Part shown: positions 29,992 through 38,366 of the stretch, in pieces | Layout: each line of letters starts with the position of its first letter | Position numbering within the stretch: position 1 is the first letter of the stretch | Source of the DNA: Bacillus sp. SKDU12 | GTDB taxonomy: Bacteria > Bacillota > Bacilli > Bacillales > Bacillaceae | Assembly: GCF_010093085.1 (NCBI RefSeq) | Contig: NZ_MSRC01000007.1 | Location: 62,001 to 126,000 of the forward strand | Reading direction: 5' to 3' | DNA length: 64,000 bases | Translations under genes and position numbers: made by a program | The notes under the pieces: model-generated | Databases searched by the model: none | What the model saw: the letters and a program-made list of their open reading frames with translations, nothing else | Told to the model about the DNA's origin: nothing

Positions 29992-30020
29992 ATGAAAATT
30001 CGCTGAAGGTGTGTTATAAT
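29992..30020 (+). promoter_or_regulatory. cymR promoter
   Basis: ATGAAA, 17 bp, TATAAT with a TGt extension of the -10. Confidence 0.65.
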
Positions 30021-30111
30021 AACAGTTGGTCTTTTAGATATTAAACGGACGAATCATACAGAAATCACCATTATAAATGTGGAATATCATGAAATAACAG
30101 AGGTGTTCATG

Positions 30112-30528
30112 TTGAAAATATCAACTAAAGGAAGATACGGGCTCACGATTATGATCGAGCTTGCAAAAAAGCATGGTGAAGGCCCGACTTCATTAAAAAG
30201 CATCGCACAGACGAATAATTTGTCCGAGCATTATTTGGAACAGCTGGTATCACCGCTCCGAAATGCCGGTTTAGTAAAAAGCATCAGAGGCGCATACGGC
30301 GGATATGTATTAGGCAGTGAGCCGGCTTCCATTACGGCGGGAGATATTATCCGTGTACTCGAAGGGCCGATCAGCCCTGTAGAAGTATTGGAAGACGAGG
30401 AGCCTGCCAAGCGTGAGCTCTGGATTCGCATCCGGGACGCTGTGAAAGAGGTTTTAGACAGTACAACATTAGAGGATCTTGCAAGTTACACAGACGGAGA
30501 GCAAGAAGCTTATATGTTCTATATTTAG
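30112..30528 (+). CDS. cymR: Rrf2-family repressor CymR of cysteine metabolism
   Basis: A 138-residue winged-helix regulator. MKISTKGRYGLTIMIELA and NLSEHYLEQLVSPLRNAGLV are the Rrf2 DNA-binding features. It has no cysteine, so unlike IscR it cannot hold an Fe-S cluster, which fits CymR. In B. subtilis CymR works with CysK as the global repressor of cysteine-synthesis genes including the yrrT-mccAB operon found at 50.7 kb. Start is TTG 30112, six bases after AGAGGTG; an ATG one codon earlier is only three bases from it. It heads an operon with iscS and mnmA. Confidence 0.94.
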   Translation: MKISTKGRYGLTIMIELAKKHGEGPTSLKSIAQTNNLSEHYLEQLVSPLRNAGLVKSIRGAYGGYVLGSEPASITAGDIIRVLEGPISPVEVLEDEEPAKRELWIRIRDAVKEVLDSTTLEDLASYTDGEQEAYMFYI

Positions 30529-30546
30529 ATCAGAGGTGTAAACACA

Positions 30547-31689
30547 ATGGAACGGATTTATTTAGATCATGCCGCCACGTCTCCGATGGATGAGCGTGTG
30601 CTGGAAAAAATGATACCGCATTTCTCCGGCAATTTCGGCAATCCATCCAGCATTCATTCATTTGGTAGAGAATCTCGGAAATGGGTGGACGAAGCAAGAG
30701 CGCAGATCGCTTCAGAAATCGGAGCGGCAGAGCAGGAGATCATATTTACAAGCGGGGGCACGGAAGCCGATAACTTGGCTATTATGGGAACCGCTCTTCA
30801 AAGAAAAGATCTGGGCAGACATATTATCACGACAAAAATTGAACATCATGCTGTGCTTCACACATGTGAAAAACTTGAGGAAGACGGCTTTGAAGTCACA
30901 TATCTGGATGTTGGCCAAAATGGAAGAGTCAGTGCAAAACAGGTGAAAGAAGCACTGCGTGATGATACAATCCTTGTGACAGTGATGTATGGAAATAATG
31001 AAGTCGGGACAGTGCAGCCGATCGATGAAATCGGTGAGCTGCTGAAGGAACATCAGGCTTATTTTCATACCGATGCTGTTCAGGCATTCGGGCTGCTGCC
31101 AATTGATGTGAAAACCAGCCATATTGATCTTCTGTCTGTTTCTGGGCACAAGCTCAACGGGCCTAAAGGGACAGGCTTTTTATATGCAAGTAAAGATGTA
31201 AAGCTCTCCCCGCTTTTATTCGGAGGAGAGCAAGAAAGGAAACGCCGTGCCGGAACAGAAAATGTTCCCGGCATTGTCGGGCTGAAAGAAGCGATCAAGC
31301 TGTCAAGTGAAGAACGGGATGAAAAAAACGAGAAGTATCAATCGTTTAAAACCATCATTGCCGACACGCTTGAAAATGCCGATGTGGCATTCGAGATTAA
31401 CGGGGACAAAGAACACAGTTTGCCTCATGTTCTGAATCTTTATTTCCCTGGTATTTCAGTGGAAGCGCTGCTGGTGAATCTTGATATGGCAGGAGTTGCT
31501 GTCTCAAGCGGATCAGCGTGTACGGCCGGTTCAGTCTTGCCGTCTCATGTTCTGACTGCCATGTTCGGAGAAGAAAGTGACCGGCTGACGTCGTCAATTC
31601 GGATCAGCTTCGGCCTCGGCAATACGGCTGAGGAAGTGAAAACCGCTGCCAAACATGTGGCTGATGTTGTAAAACGGCTGACACAATAA
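30547..31689 (+). CDS. yrvO: Cysteine desulfurase (IscS-type, YrvO)
   Basis: A 380-residue PLP enzyme that removes sulphur from cysteine. The PLP lysine lies in SVSGHKLNGPKGTGFLY and the sulphur-carrying cysteine in SSGSACTAGS. The class V aminotransferase start MERIYLDHAATSPMD is conserved. It is followed after 27 bp by mnmA, so its main role is probably sulphur donation for tRNA 2-thiouridine, as shown for YrvO in B. subtilis. Confidence 0.95.
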   Translation: MERIYLDHAATSPMDERVLEKMIPHFSGNFGNPSSIHSFGRESRKWVDEARAQIASEIGAAEQEIIFTSGGTEADNLAIMGTALQRKDLGRHIITTKIEHHAVLHTCEKLEEDGFEVTYLDVGQNGRVSAKQVKEALRDDTILVTVMYGNNEVGTVQPIDEIGELLKEHQAYFHTDAVQAFGLLPIDVKTSHIDLLSVSGHKLNGPKGTGFLYASKDVKLSPLLFGGEQERKRRAGTENVPGIVGLKEAIKLSSEERDEKNEKYQSFKTIIADTLENADVAFEINGDKEHSLPHVLNLYFPGISVEALLVNLDMAGVAVSSGSACTAGSVLPSHVLTAMFGEESDRLTSSIRISFGLGNTAEEVKTAAKHVADVVKRLTQ

Positions 31690-32832
<1,143 letters not shown>

Positions 32833-32838
32833 AAGATG

Positions 32839-32869
32839 AAAAACCTCAACACAGAGTTGGGGTTTTTTA
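32839..32869 (+). terminator. mnmA terminator, abutting yrrB
   Basis: AAAAACCTCAAC pairs with GTTGGGGTTTTTT (one G-U). The T-run ends at the first in-frame ATG of yrrB. Confidence 0.82.
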
Positions 32870-32887
32870 ATGAAAGGAAGATGGTCA

Positions 32888-33538
32888 GTGGATTTTAATC
32901 AACTCGGTATAGAGGCGATGCAGGAAGGCGATTACGAGAAAGCGGCTGAGGCATTTACAAAAGCCATTGAAGAAAATAAAGAAGACGCGATTCCCTATAT
33001 CAACTTTGCTAACTTGCTTTCATCAGTCAATGAGCTGGAACGTGCGCTTGCGTTTTATGATAAAGCGCTTGAATTAGACAATAGCGCAGCCACTGCTTAT
33101 TACGGTGCAGGAAATGTCTATGTGGTAAAAGAAATGTACAAAGAAGCGAAAGATATGTTTGAAAAAGCGCTTCGTGCCGGAATGGAAAACGGCGACCTTT
33201 TTTACATGCTCGGCACGGTTCTTGTCAAGCTCGAACAGCCTAAGCTTGCATTGCCATATTTACAAAGAGCGGTCGAGCTGAATGAAAATGATACGGAGGC
33301 GCGCTTTCAATTCGGGATGTGCTTAGCGAACGAGGAAATGCTGGACGAAGCGCTCAGCCAATTCGCAGCTGTAACAGAACAGGATCCTGGGCACGCTGAT
33401 GCATTTTACAATGCCGGCGTTGCTTATGCTTATAAAGAAAATCGAGACAAAGCACTGGAAATGCTGGACAGGGCGATCGACATCCAGCCAGACCATATGC
33501 TTGCGCTTCATGCTAAAAAACTGATCGATCCATCATAA
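32888..33538 (+). CDS. yrrB: TPR-repeat protein YrrB
   Basis: A 216-residue protein made almost wholly of tetratricopeptide repeats, about six 34-residue units beginning FNQLGIEAMQEGDYEKAAEA and ending GVAYAYKENRDKALEMLDRA. These form a scaffold for protein binding. I chose GTG 32888, nine bases after AAAGGA, because it keeps the first repeat whole; an ATG at 32936 (206 aa) would cut it and an ATG at 32870 lies at the end of the mnmA terminator. Partner unknown; recD2 follows after 24 bp. Confidence 0.88.
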   Translation: MDFNQLGIEAMQEGDYEKAAEAFTKAIEENKEDAIPYINFANLLSSVNELERALAFYDKALELDNSAATAYYGAGNVYVVKEMYKEAKDMFEKALRAGMENGDLFYMLGTVLVKLEQPKLALPYLQRAVELNENDTEARFQFGMCLANEEMLDEALSQFAAVTEQDPGHADAFYNAGVAYAYKENRDKALEMLDRAIDIQPDHMLALHAKKLIDPS

Positions 33539-33562
33539 CAGGCACAGGAGGAGGGACAGCTC

Positions 33563-35959
33563 GTGCAGCAGCATCCGGATCAGCTTAAACTGGAGGAAGA
33601 GCCCTATTTAAAAGGCACAGTCAATACAGTCATCTATCATAATGACACCAATTTATATACGGTTCTGAAAGTAAAAGTCATAGAGACCTCCGAAGCGATT
33701 GAAGAAAAAGCCGTATCTGTGACGGGCTACTTCCCTGCGCTTCAAGAAGAAGAGACATACACGTTTTACGGAAAGATCGTAACCCATCCAAAATTTGGGC
33801 TTCAATTTCAAGCGGAGCATTTCAGAAAGGAGATCCCGACAACTAAGGAAGGCATCATTCACTATTTATCGAGTGATTTGTTCGAGGGAATCGGCAAAAA
33901 AACAGCCGAAGAAATTGTAAAAAAGCTGGGCGACAGTGCCATTAATAAAATTTTGGCTGACGCTTCAGTGCTTTATGATGTACCGAGGCTGTCAAAAAAG
34001 AAAGCTGATACACTAGCCGGCGCCTTGCAGAGGCATCAGGGGCTGGAGCAAATTATGATTTCCTTGAATCAGTTTGGCTTCGGTCCTCAGCTGTCGATGA
34101 AAATCTATCAGGCCTATGAATCCGAGACGCTTGAAAAAATTCAGGAAAACCCATATCAGCTTGTGAAGGATGTAGAAGGCATCGGATTTGGGAAAGCGGA
34201 TGAGCTTGGCGGCAGAATGGGGCTTTCTGGGAATCATCCTGAGCGGATAAAAGCCGCCATTTTGTATACGCTTGAAACAACTTGTCTGTCGGAGGGGCAT
34301 ACGTACATAGAAACGGAGCAACTGATCATTGATACACAATCTCTGCTAAACCAGTCAGCAAGGGAAGGACAGCGTATTACAGAAATGGATGCCGCTAACG
34401 CAATTATTGCCCTTGGAGAAAATAAAGACATTATCATAGAGGATGGCCGCTGTTATTTCCCATCGCTGTTTTACGCAGAACAAAACGTTGCAAAGCGTGT
34501 ACAGCATATCGCAAGCCAAACCGAATATGATGATCAGTTTCCTGAATCAGAATTTCTGCTCGCTTTAGGAGAACTGGAAGAACGGATGAACGTTCAGTAT
34601 GCCCCAAGCCAGAAGGAAGCGATTCAAAAAGCTCTTTCCTCCCCGATGCTTCTTTTAACGGGAGGCCCGGGAACAGGGAAAACGACGGTCATCAGAGGAA
34701 TTGTTGAACTGTACGGAGAGCTTCACGGTGTGTCACTGGACCCGTCAGCTTATAAAAAGGATGAAGCTTTTCCGGTTGTATTGGCCGCGCCGACAGGAAG
34801 AGCGGCGAAACGGATGAGTGAATCAACAGGCCTTCCGGCAGTCACGATTCACAGGCTGCTTGGCTGGAACGGCGCTGAAGGCTTTACACATACAGAGGAC
34901 CAGCCGATCGAAGGAAAGCTGTTAATTATCGATGAAGCCAGCATGCTTGATATTTGGCTGGCAAATCATTTATTCAAGGCGATCCCTGAGCATATTCAAA
35001 TCATCATTGTCGGAGATGAAGATCAGCTGCCCTCTGTCGGTCCGGGCCAAGTGCTTAGAGACCTTTTGGCATCACAGGTGATTCCGACTGTGAGACTAAC
35101 AGACATCTACCGGCAGGCGGAGGGATCATCAATCGTTGAGCTTGCCCACGAGATGAAAAATGGGTTGCTTCCGAATAATTTGACTGCCCCCACGAAGGAC
35201 CGCTCTTTTATCCGCTGCGGAGGCTCGCAAATTAAAGAAGTAGTTGAGAAGGTTGTCGCCAATGCATTGAAAAAAGGGTATACAGCAAGAGATATTCAGG
35301 TTCTCGCTCCGATGTACAGAGGAAAAGCCGGCATCAATGAGCTGAATGTGCTGCTTCAGGACATTTTAAATCCTCCTAAAGAAAAACGGAGAGAATTAAA
35401 GTTCGGAGATGTGGTCTACAGAACCGGGGATAAAATTTTGCAGCTTGTCAATCAACCGGAGAACAATGTGTTCAACGGGGATATCGGCGAAATTACGTCG
35501 ATATTTTACGCGAAGGAAAATACAGAAAAAGAAGACATGGCTGTCGTTTCTTTTGACGGGCATGAAATGACGTTTACGAAAAAAGATTTTAACCAGTTTA
35601 CCCATGCGTATTGCTGCTCGATTCATAAATCGCAAGGAAGTGAATTTCCGATTGTGGTTTTGCCTGTTGTGAAAGGCTACTATAGAATGCTCAGAAGAAA
35701 CCTCCTATATACCGCGATTACAAGGGCGAAGAAATTTCTCATTTTATGCGGAGAAGAGGAGGCGCTCGAGTGGGGCGTGAAAAATAATGACGCGACTGTC
35801 AGACAGACGTCCTTGAGAAACAGGCTGTCATTACAGGCGGAGGAAATGGACGCCGAGCTCGAAGCTTTGCAAAAAGAGCTCCCGTTCAGCGTCCACGACG
35901 CCAATATAGGAATGGAAGGCATAACGCCATTTGATTTTATGAAAGAAGAACAGCTGTAA
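33563..35959 (+). CDS. recD2: ATP-dependent helicase RecD2
   Basis: A 798-residue superfamily 1B 5'-3' helicase of the RecD2 class that acts without RecBC. The long N-terminal region has helix-hairpin-helix motifs (LFEGIGKKTAEEIVKKLG, DVEGIGFGKADELG); motor motifs are LTGGPGTGKTTVI (I), IDEASML (II), GDEDQLPSVGPGQVL (III), ATGRAAKR-like Ia (APTGRAAKRMS) and CSIHKSQGSEFP with AITRAKK (V-VI). B. subtilis RecD2 works in replication-fork maintenance and mismatch repair. Start GTG 33563 follows GGAGGAGGG. Confidence 0.95.
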   Translation: MQQHPDQLKLEEEPYLKGTVNTVIYHNDTNLYTVLKVKVIETSEAIEEKAVSVTGYFPALQEEETYTFYGKIVTHPKFGLQFQAEHFRKEIPTTKEGIIHYLSSDLFEGIGKKTAEEIVKKLGDSAINKILADASVLYDVPRLSKKKADTLAGALQRHQGLEQIMISLNQFGFGPQLSMKIYQAYESETLEKIQENPYQLVKDVEGIGFGKADELGGRMGLSGNHPERIKAAILYTLETTCLSEGHTYIETEQLIIDTQSLLNQSAREGQRITEMDAANAIIALGENKDIIIEDGRCYFPSLFYAEQNVAKRVQHIASQTEYDDQFPESEFLLALGELEERMNVQYAPSQKEAIQKALSSPMLLLTGGPGTGKTTVIRGIVELYGELHGVSLDPSAYKKDEAFPVVLAAPTGRAAKRMSESTGLPAVTIHRLLGWNGAEGFTHTEDQPIEGKLLIIDEASMLDIWLANHLFKAIPEHIQIIIVGDEDQLPSVGPGQVLRDLLASQVIPTVRLTDIYRQAEGSSIVELAHEMKNGLLPNNLTAPTKDRSFIRCGGSQIKEVVEKVVANALKKGYTARDIQVLAPMYRGKAGINELNVLLQDILNPPKEKRRELKFGDVVYRTGDKILQLVNQPENNVFNGDIGEITSIFYAKENTEKEDMAVVSFDGHEMTFTKKDFNQFTHAYCCSIHKSQGSEFPIVVLPVVKGYYRMLRRNLLYTAITRAKKFLILCGEEEALEWGVKNNDATVRQTSLRNRLSLQAEEMDAELEALQKELPFSVHDANIGMEGITPFDFMKEEQL

Positions 35960-35988
35960 AAAACTCCCGTGTCAGCGGGAGTTTTTTC
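35958..35988 (+). terminator. recD2 terminator
   Basis: AAAAAACTCCCG pairs with CGGGAGTTTTTT. It ends six bases before the yrrD start. Confidence 0.88.
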
Positions 35989-35993
35989 ATTGT

Positions 35994-36518
35994 ATGAGTC
36001 CAAGGCGCAAAGCAAAACCTAAGCCTGTTCAACAAAAGGTGGTAGATCACACTTTGAGAACATGCCATGAAGTAGAAGGATTCTCAGTATACTCAGAACG
36101 AACTTCTTGTTATCTTGGGACAATTTCCGATATTTGTTTTTCGTTGAAAGGAGATTGTCTCGGATTTATTCTTGCACAAAAACGATTTTTGCATCATCAT
36201 CATGTGCTTTTGCGCGCGTGTGATATTTCTTGCATACTTGATGACCGCATATTAGCTTCTGTCAGTTCTGATCAGCTTCTGCCCATTCCGAAATCATGCT
36301 TCACGTACGAGCAGATGAAAATGAAGCTCGTGAAATCGGAGCAGGGGGATGTATTGGGGATGCTGGAAGATGTATACTTTTGTTTGGACAGGGGCATAAT
36401 CGTAGCATATGAACTCTCGGATGGTTTCTTTTCTGATCTGGCGGGAAGCAAGCGCCAAATCCAAAGAGCGGATTCGCTTGTCGAGGTGAGAAAAGACGAG
36501 ATCGTCCTGAACGGATAG
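35994..36518 (+). CDS. yrrD: PRC-barrel domain protein YrrD
   Basis: A 174-residue protein with two PRC-barrel-like halves: EGFSVYSERTSCYLGTISDI and SEQGDVLGMLEDVYFCLDRG. Such domains bind RNA-processing, photosynthetic or sporulation partners; function here is unknown. The ATG at 35994 gives the length known for YrrD but has no proper ribosome binding site, since only the terminator arm GGGAG lies upstream. A TTG at 36054, 11 bases after AAAGGTGG, would give a 154-residue form and is a real alternative. yrzR follows after 11 bp. Confidence 0.8.
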   Translation: MSPRRKAKPKPVQQKVVDHTLRTCHEVEGFSVYSERTSCYLGTISDICFSLKGDCLGFILAQKRFLHHHHVLLRACDISCILDDRILASVSSDQLLPIPKSCFTYEQMKMKLVKSEQGDVLGMLEDVYFCLDRGIIVAYELSDGFFSDLAGSKRQIQRADSLVEVRKDEIVLNG

Positions 36519-36529
36519 AGGTGTGAAGT

Positions 36530-36721
36530 ATGCTTATATGCCCGAACTGCAAAAGTAAAGATATCGGAAAAATCGGCGTGAACCAATATTATTGCTGGAG
36601 CTGTTTTATTGAACTGACAGTGGCGAAAGGGAAGATTGCAACTCATCAGGTGGAAGAAGACGGAACGTTAAGCAGCTTGGATGATTTGTTTTCTGAGGAT
36701 GAACGCAGCATCAATTTTTAA
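36530..36721 (+). CDS. yrzR: Small zinc-ribbon protein YrzR
   Basis: A 63-residue protein with a CPNC-x17-CWSC zinc ribbon in the first 25 residues and an acidic tail (SSLDDLFSEDERSINF). The start follows GAGGTGTG and lies 11 bp after yrrD. The combination of a small ribbon and a flexible acidic tail suggests binding to a nucleic acid or RNA polymerase surface, but no function is established. Confidence 0.82.
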   Translation: MLICPNCKSKDIGKIGVNQYYCWSCFIELTVAKGKIATHQVEEDGTLSSLDDLFSEDERSINF

Positions 36722-36742
36722 TGATGGAAGGAGATGCGCAGG

Positions 36743-36874
36743 ATGAATCGGACGATGACTTCACTTTTGGCAATGGGAGCAGGAGCTCTCGTGTACCGAA
36801 TGGCGACTCAATCTGACATGCTGAATAATCGAAGCATGAAGCGGATGAGAAGAAAAATAACAAAAATGTTTTAA
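36743..36874 (+). CDS. yrzQ: Small basic protein YrzQ, DUF3918 type
   Basis: A 43-residue protein: a short hydrophobic segment (TSLLAMGAGALVYRMA) then a strongly basic tail (SMKRMRRKITKMF), the pattern of the DUF3918 family. AAGGAGATGCGCAGG precedes ATG 36743. It is the third gene of yrrD-yrzR-yrzQ and is followed at once by a terminator. Probably membrane-associated and sporulation-related by family distribution, which is inference. Confidence 0.78.
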   Translation: MNRTMTSLLAMGAGALVYRMATQSDMLNNRSMKRMRRKITKMF

Positions 36875-36877
36875 TGC

Positions 36878-36911
36878 GAAAAAGGATACTCTCAGGAGAG
36901 TATCCTTTTTG
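36878..36911 (+). terminator. yrzQ terminator
   Basis: AAAAAGGATACTCTC pairs with GAGAGTATCCTTTTT around a two-base loop. Confidence 0.9.
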
Positions 36912-36970
36912 TTGTAGGAGAAAGAATAATTCGCCCCGTTCCTCAAATGATATAGAAGAGGTGAGAGCAG

Positions 36971-38032
36971 ATGCTTCAAAAACCGGTGCGGATTTTGTTG
37001 TGGGCGGCCATTTGTTTGCTGATTCTATTAATCGTTTACGTTTTTTTGATGTTAGATATGTTATGGTCGCCTTTTTGGCTTGTCATAAAAACGATCTTTA
37101 TTCCTTTGGTAATTTCCATTTTTATTTCTTATTTATTGCTGCCGGTGACAGAGTGGCTGCACGGCAAAGGATTGCCGAGGACTTTGAGCATCCTTATTAT
37201 TTATATTCTTTTTTTTGGCGGGATTGGCTGGGCGCTGTATAAAGGAGTGCCTGTTTTAATTGTACAGCTGACGGATTTATCAGAAAATATACCTATGTTT
37301 GCCGAAACATATAATGGGCTTCTTCTTCATGTACATAACCATACGGATGACTGGCCTGACGGCATGCATCATCGGATAGATAAAATGATCCGCCAGACAG
37401 AGGCGTTTTTTGCCGGGACAATCGAAGGTGCGATCAGCGGAATTCGCAACGTGCTTGATTATTTCTTGATTGCGGCAACCATTCCTTTTCTCGTATTTTA
37501 TATAGTAAAGGATATTGAGCTGATGAAAAAGACAGTATGGTATTTGACTCCGAAATCGTGGAGAAAACGGGGCAGCGCCTTCTTGCGGGATGTGGATGAC
37601 TCCCTTGGCGATTACATTCGCGGCCAGCTTCTCGTCTGCTTGATTCTCGGCGTGATTGCAGGCATTACCTTCTGGATATTCGGGCTTCCGTATCCGCTGA
37701 TTTTAGGTCTTATTTCTGGAATAACGAATGTCATCCCGTATTTTGGACCTTTCATTGGAGCTGTTCCTGCGCTTTTAATTGCCATGACCATCTCGGTAAA
37801 GGCTGTTCTTGTCGTGGTGATGACAGTGTTTATTCTGCAGTTTATGGAGGGAAACATCCTCAGTCCGTTCATTGTCGGCAGGAGTCTTAAAATGCATCCT
37901 GTCGTCATTATGCTTGCGCTGCTTGCCGGAGGAGAGCTTGCCGGCATCATCGGAATGATACTGGCTGTTCCGGCGGCGGCTGTTTTAAAAGTGATGATGA
38001 TCCATTTTTTGCGGATGAGGACGGAGCATTGA
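36971..38032 (+). CDS. yrrI: AI-2E family transporter YrrI
   Basis: A 353-residue membrane protein with seven to eight helices of the AI-2E (UPF0118) family. The conserved late segment FGLPYPLILGLISGITNVIP followed by YFGPFIGAVPA, and GNILSPFIVGRSLKMHP, are diagnostic. Members transport small ions or signals such as sodium and protons; the substrate here is unknown. It reads into the alaS promoter: the TGA stop is part of the -35 box. Confidence 0.9.
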   Translation: MLQKPVRILLWAAICLLILLIVYVFLMLDMLWSPFWLVIKTIFIPLVISIFISYLLLPVTEWLHGKGLPRTLSILIIYILFFGGIGWALYKGVPVLIVQLTDLSENIPMFAETYNGLLLHVHNHTDDWPDGMHHRIDKMIRQTEAFFAGTIEGAISGIRNVLDYFLIAATIPFLVFYIVKDIELMKKTVWYLTPKSWRKRGSAFLRDVDDSLGDYIRGQLLVCLILGVIAGITFWIFGLPYPLILGLISGITNVIPYFGPFIGAVPALLIAMTISVKAVLVVVMTVFILQFMEGNILSPFIVGRSLKMHPVVIMLALLAGGELAGIIGMILAVPAAAVLKVMMIHFLRMRTEH

Positions 38033-38057
38033 CATTGGCGTGCAGCTTGTCTATAAT
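38029..38057 (+). promoter_or_regulatory. alaS promoter (perfect consensus)
   Basis: TTGACA, 17 bp, TATAAT: full sigma-A consensus. The -35 overlaps the stop codon of yrrI. Confidence 0.88.
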
Positions 38058-38063
38058 TTCTCG

Positions 38064-38327
38064 TAGAATACATACGAATCTCGAGTGACGGATCTGAGTA
38101 CACCGAAGCCCTGTTAAAGAGAGAAGCTCCGCAAGCTGAAAGGAGCTTTAGCAGAAGATCGGAGGAAGCTAATCCTGAGTGCAGTTAATCACTGCCGCAC
38201 ATCCCTGCGTTACAGGGTAAAAGGTGACGGGCGAATGATCATGCCCGTAATCAGGGTGGTACCGCGAGCAAGCTCTCGTCCCTGTGTAAACGCGTGGTTT
38301 GCATAGGGGGAGGGCTTTTTTGCTGTC
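38064..38327 (+). ncRNA. T-box riboswitch leader of alaS
   Basis: Stem I carries GAGTA near its base (38097), the GCTGAAAGGAGC segment and a putative GCA (alanine) specifier in TTTAGCAGAAGATC, where AGATC pairs back with GATCT before GAGTA. The T-box core AGGGTGGTACCGCG is at 38253-38266, and a terminator with arms CTCTCGTCCCT and AGGGGGAGGG ends in six T at 38326. It should raise alaS when tRNA-Ala is uncharged. Confidence 0.92.
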
Positions 38328-38366
38328 ACTGAAGAGAATTTCGATTTTTATAGAGGAGGACATATA

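Noticed and set aside
29941-30000. Inverted repeat GGAAAAACAGGC / GCCTGTTTCC before cymR
   Set aside because: The arms pair only with a two-base bulge and a 16-base loop, with no proper T-run; too weak to call a terminator.
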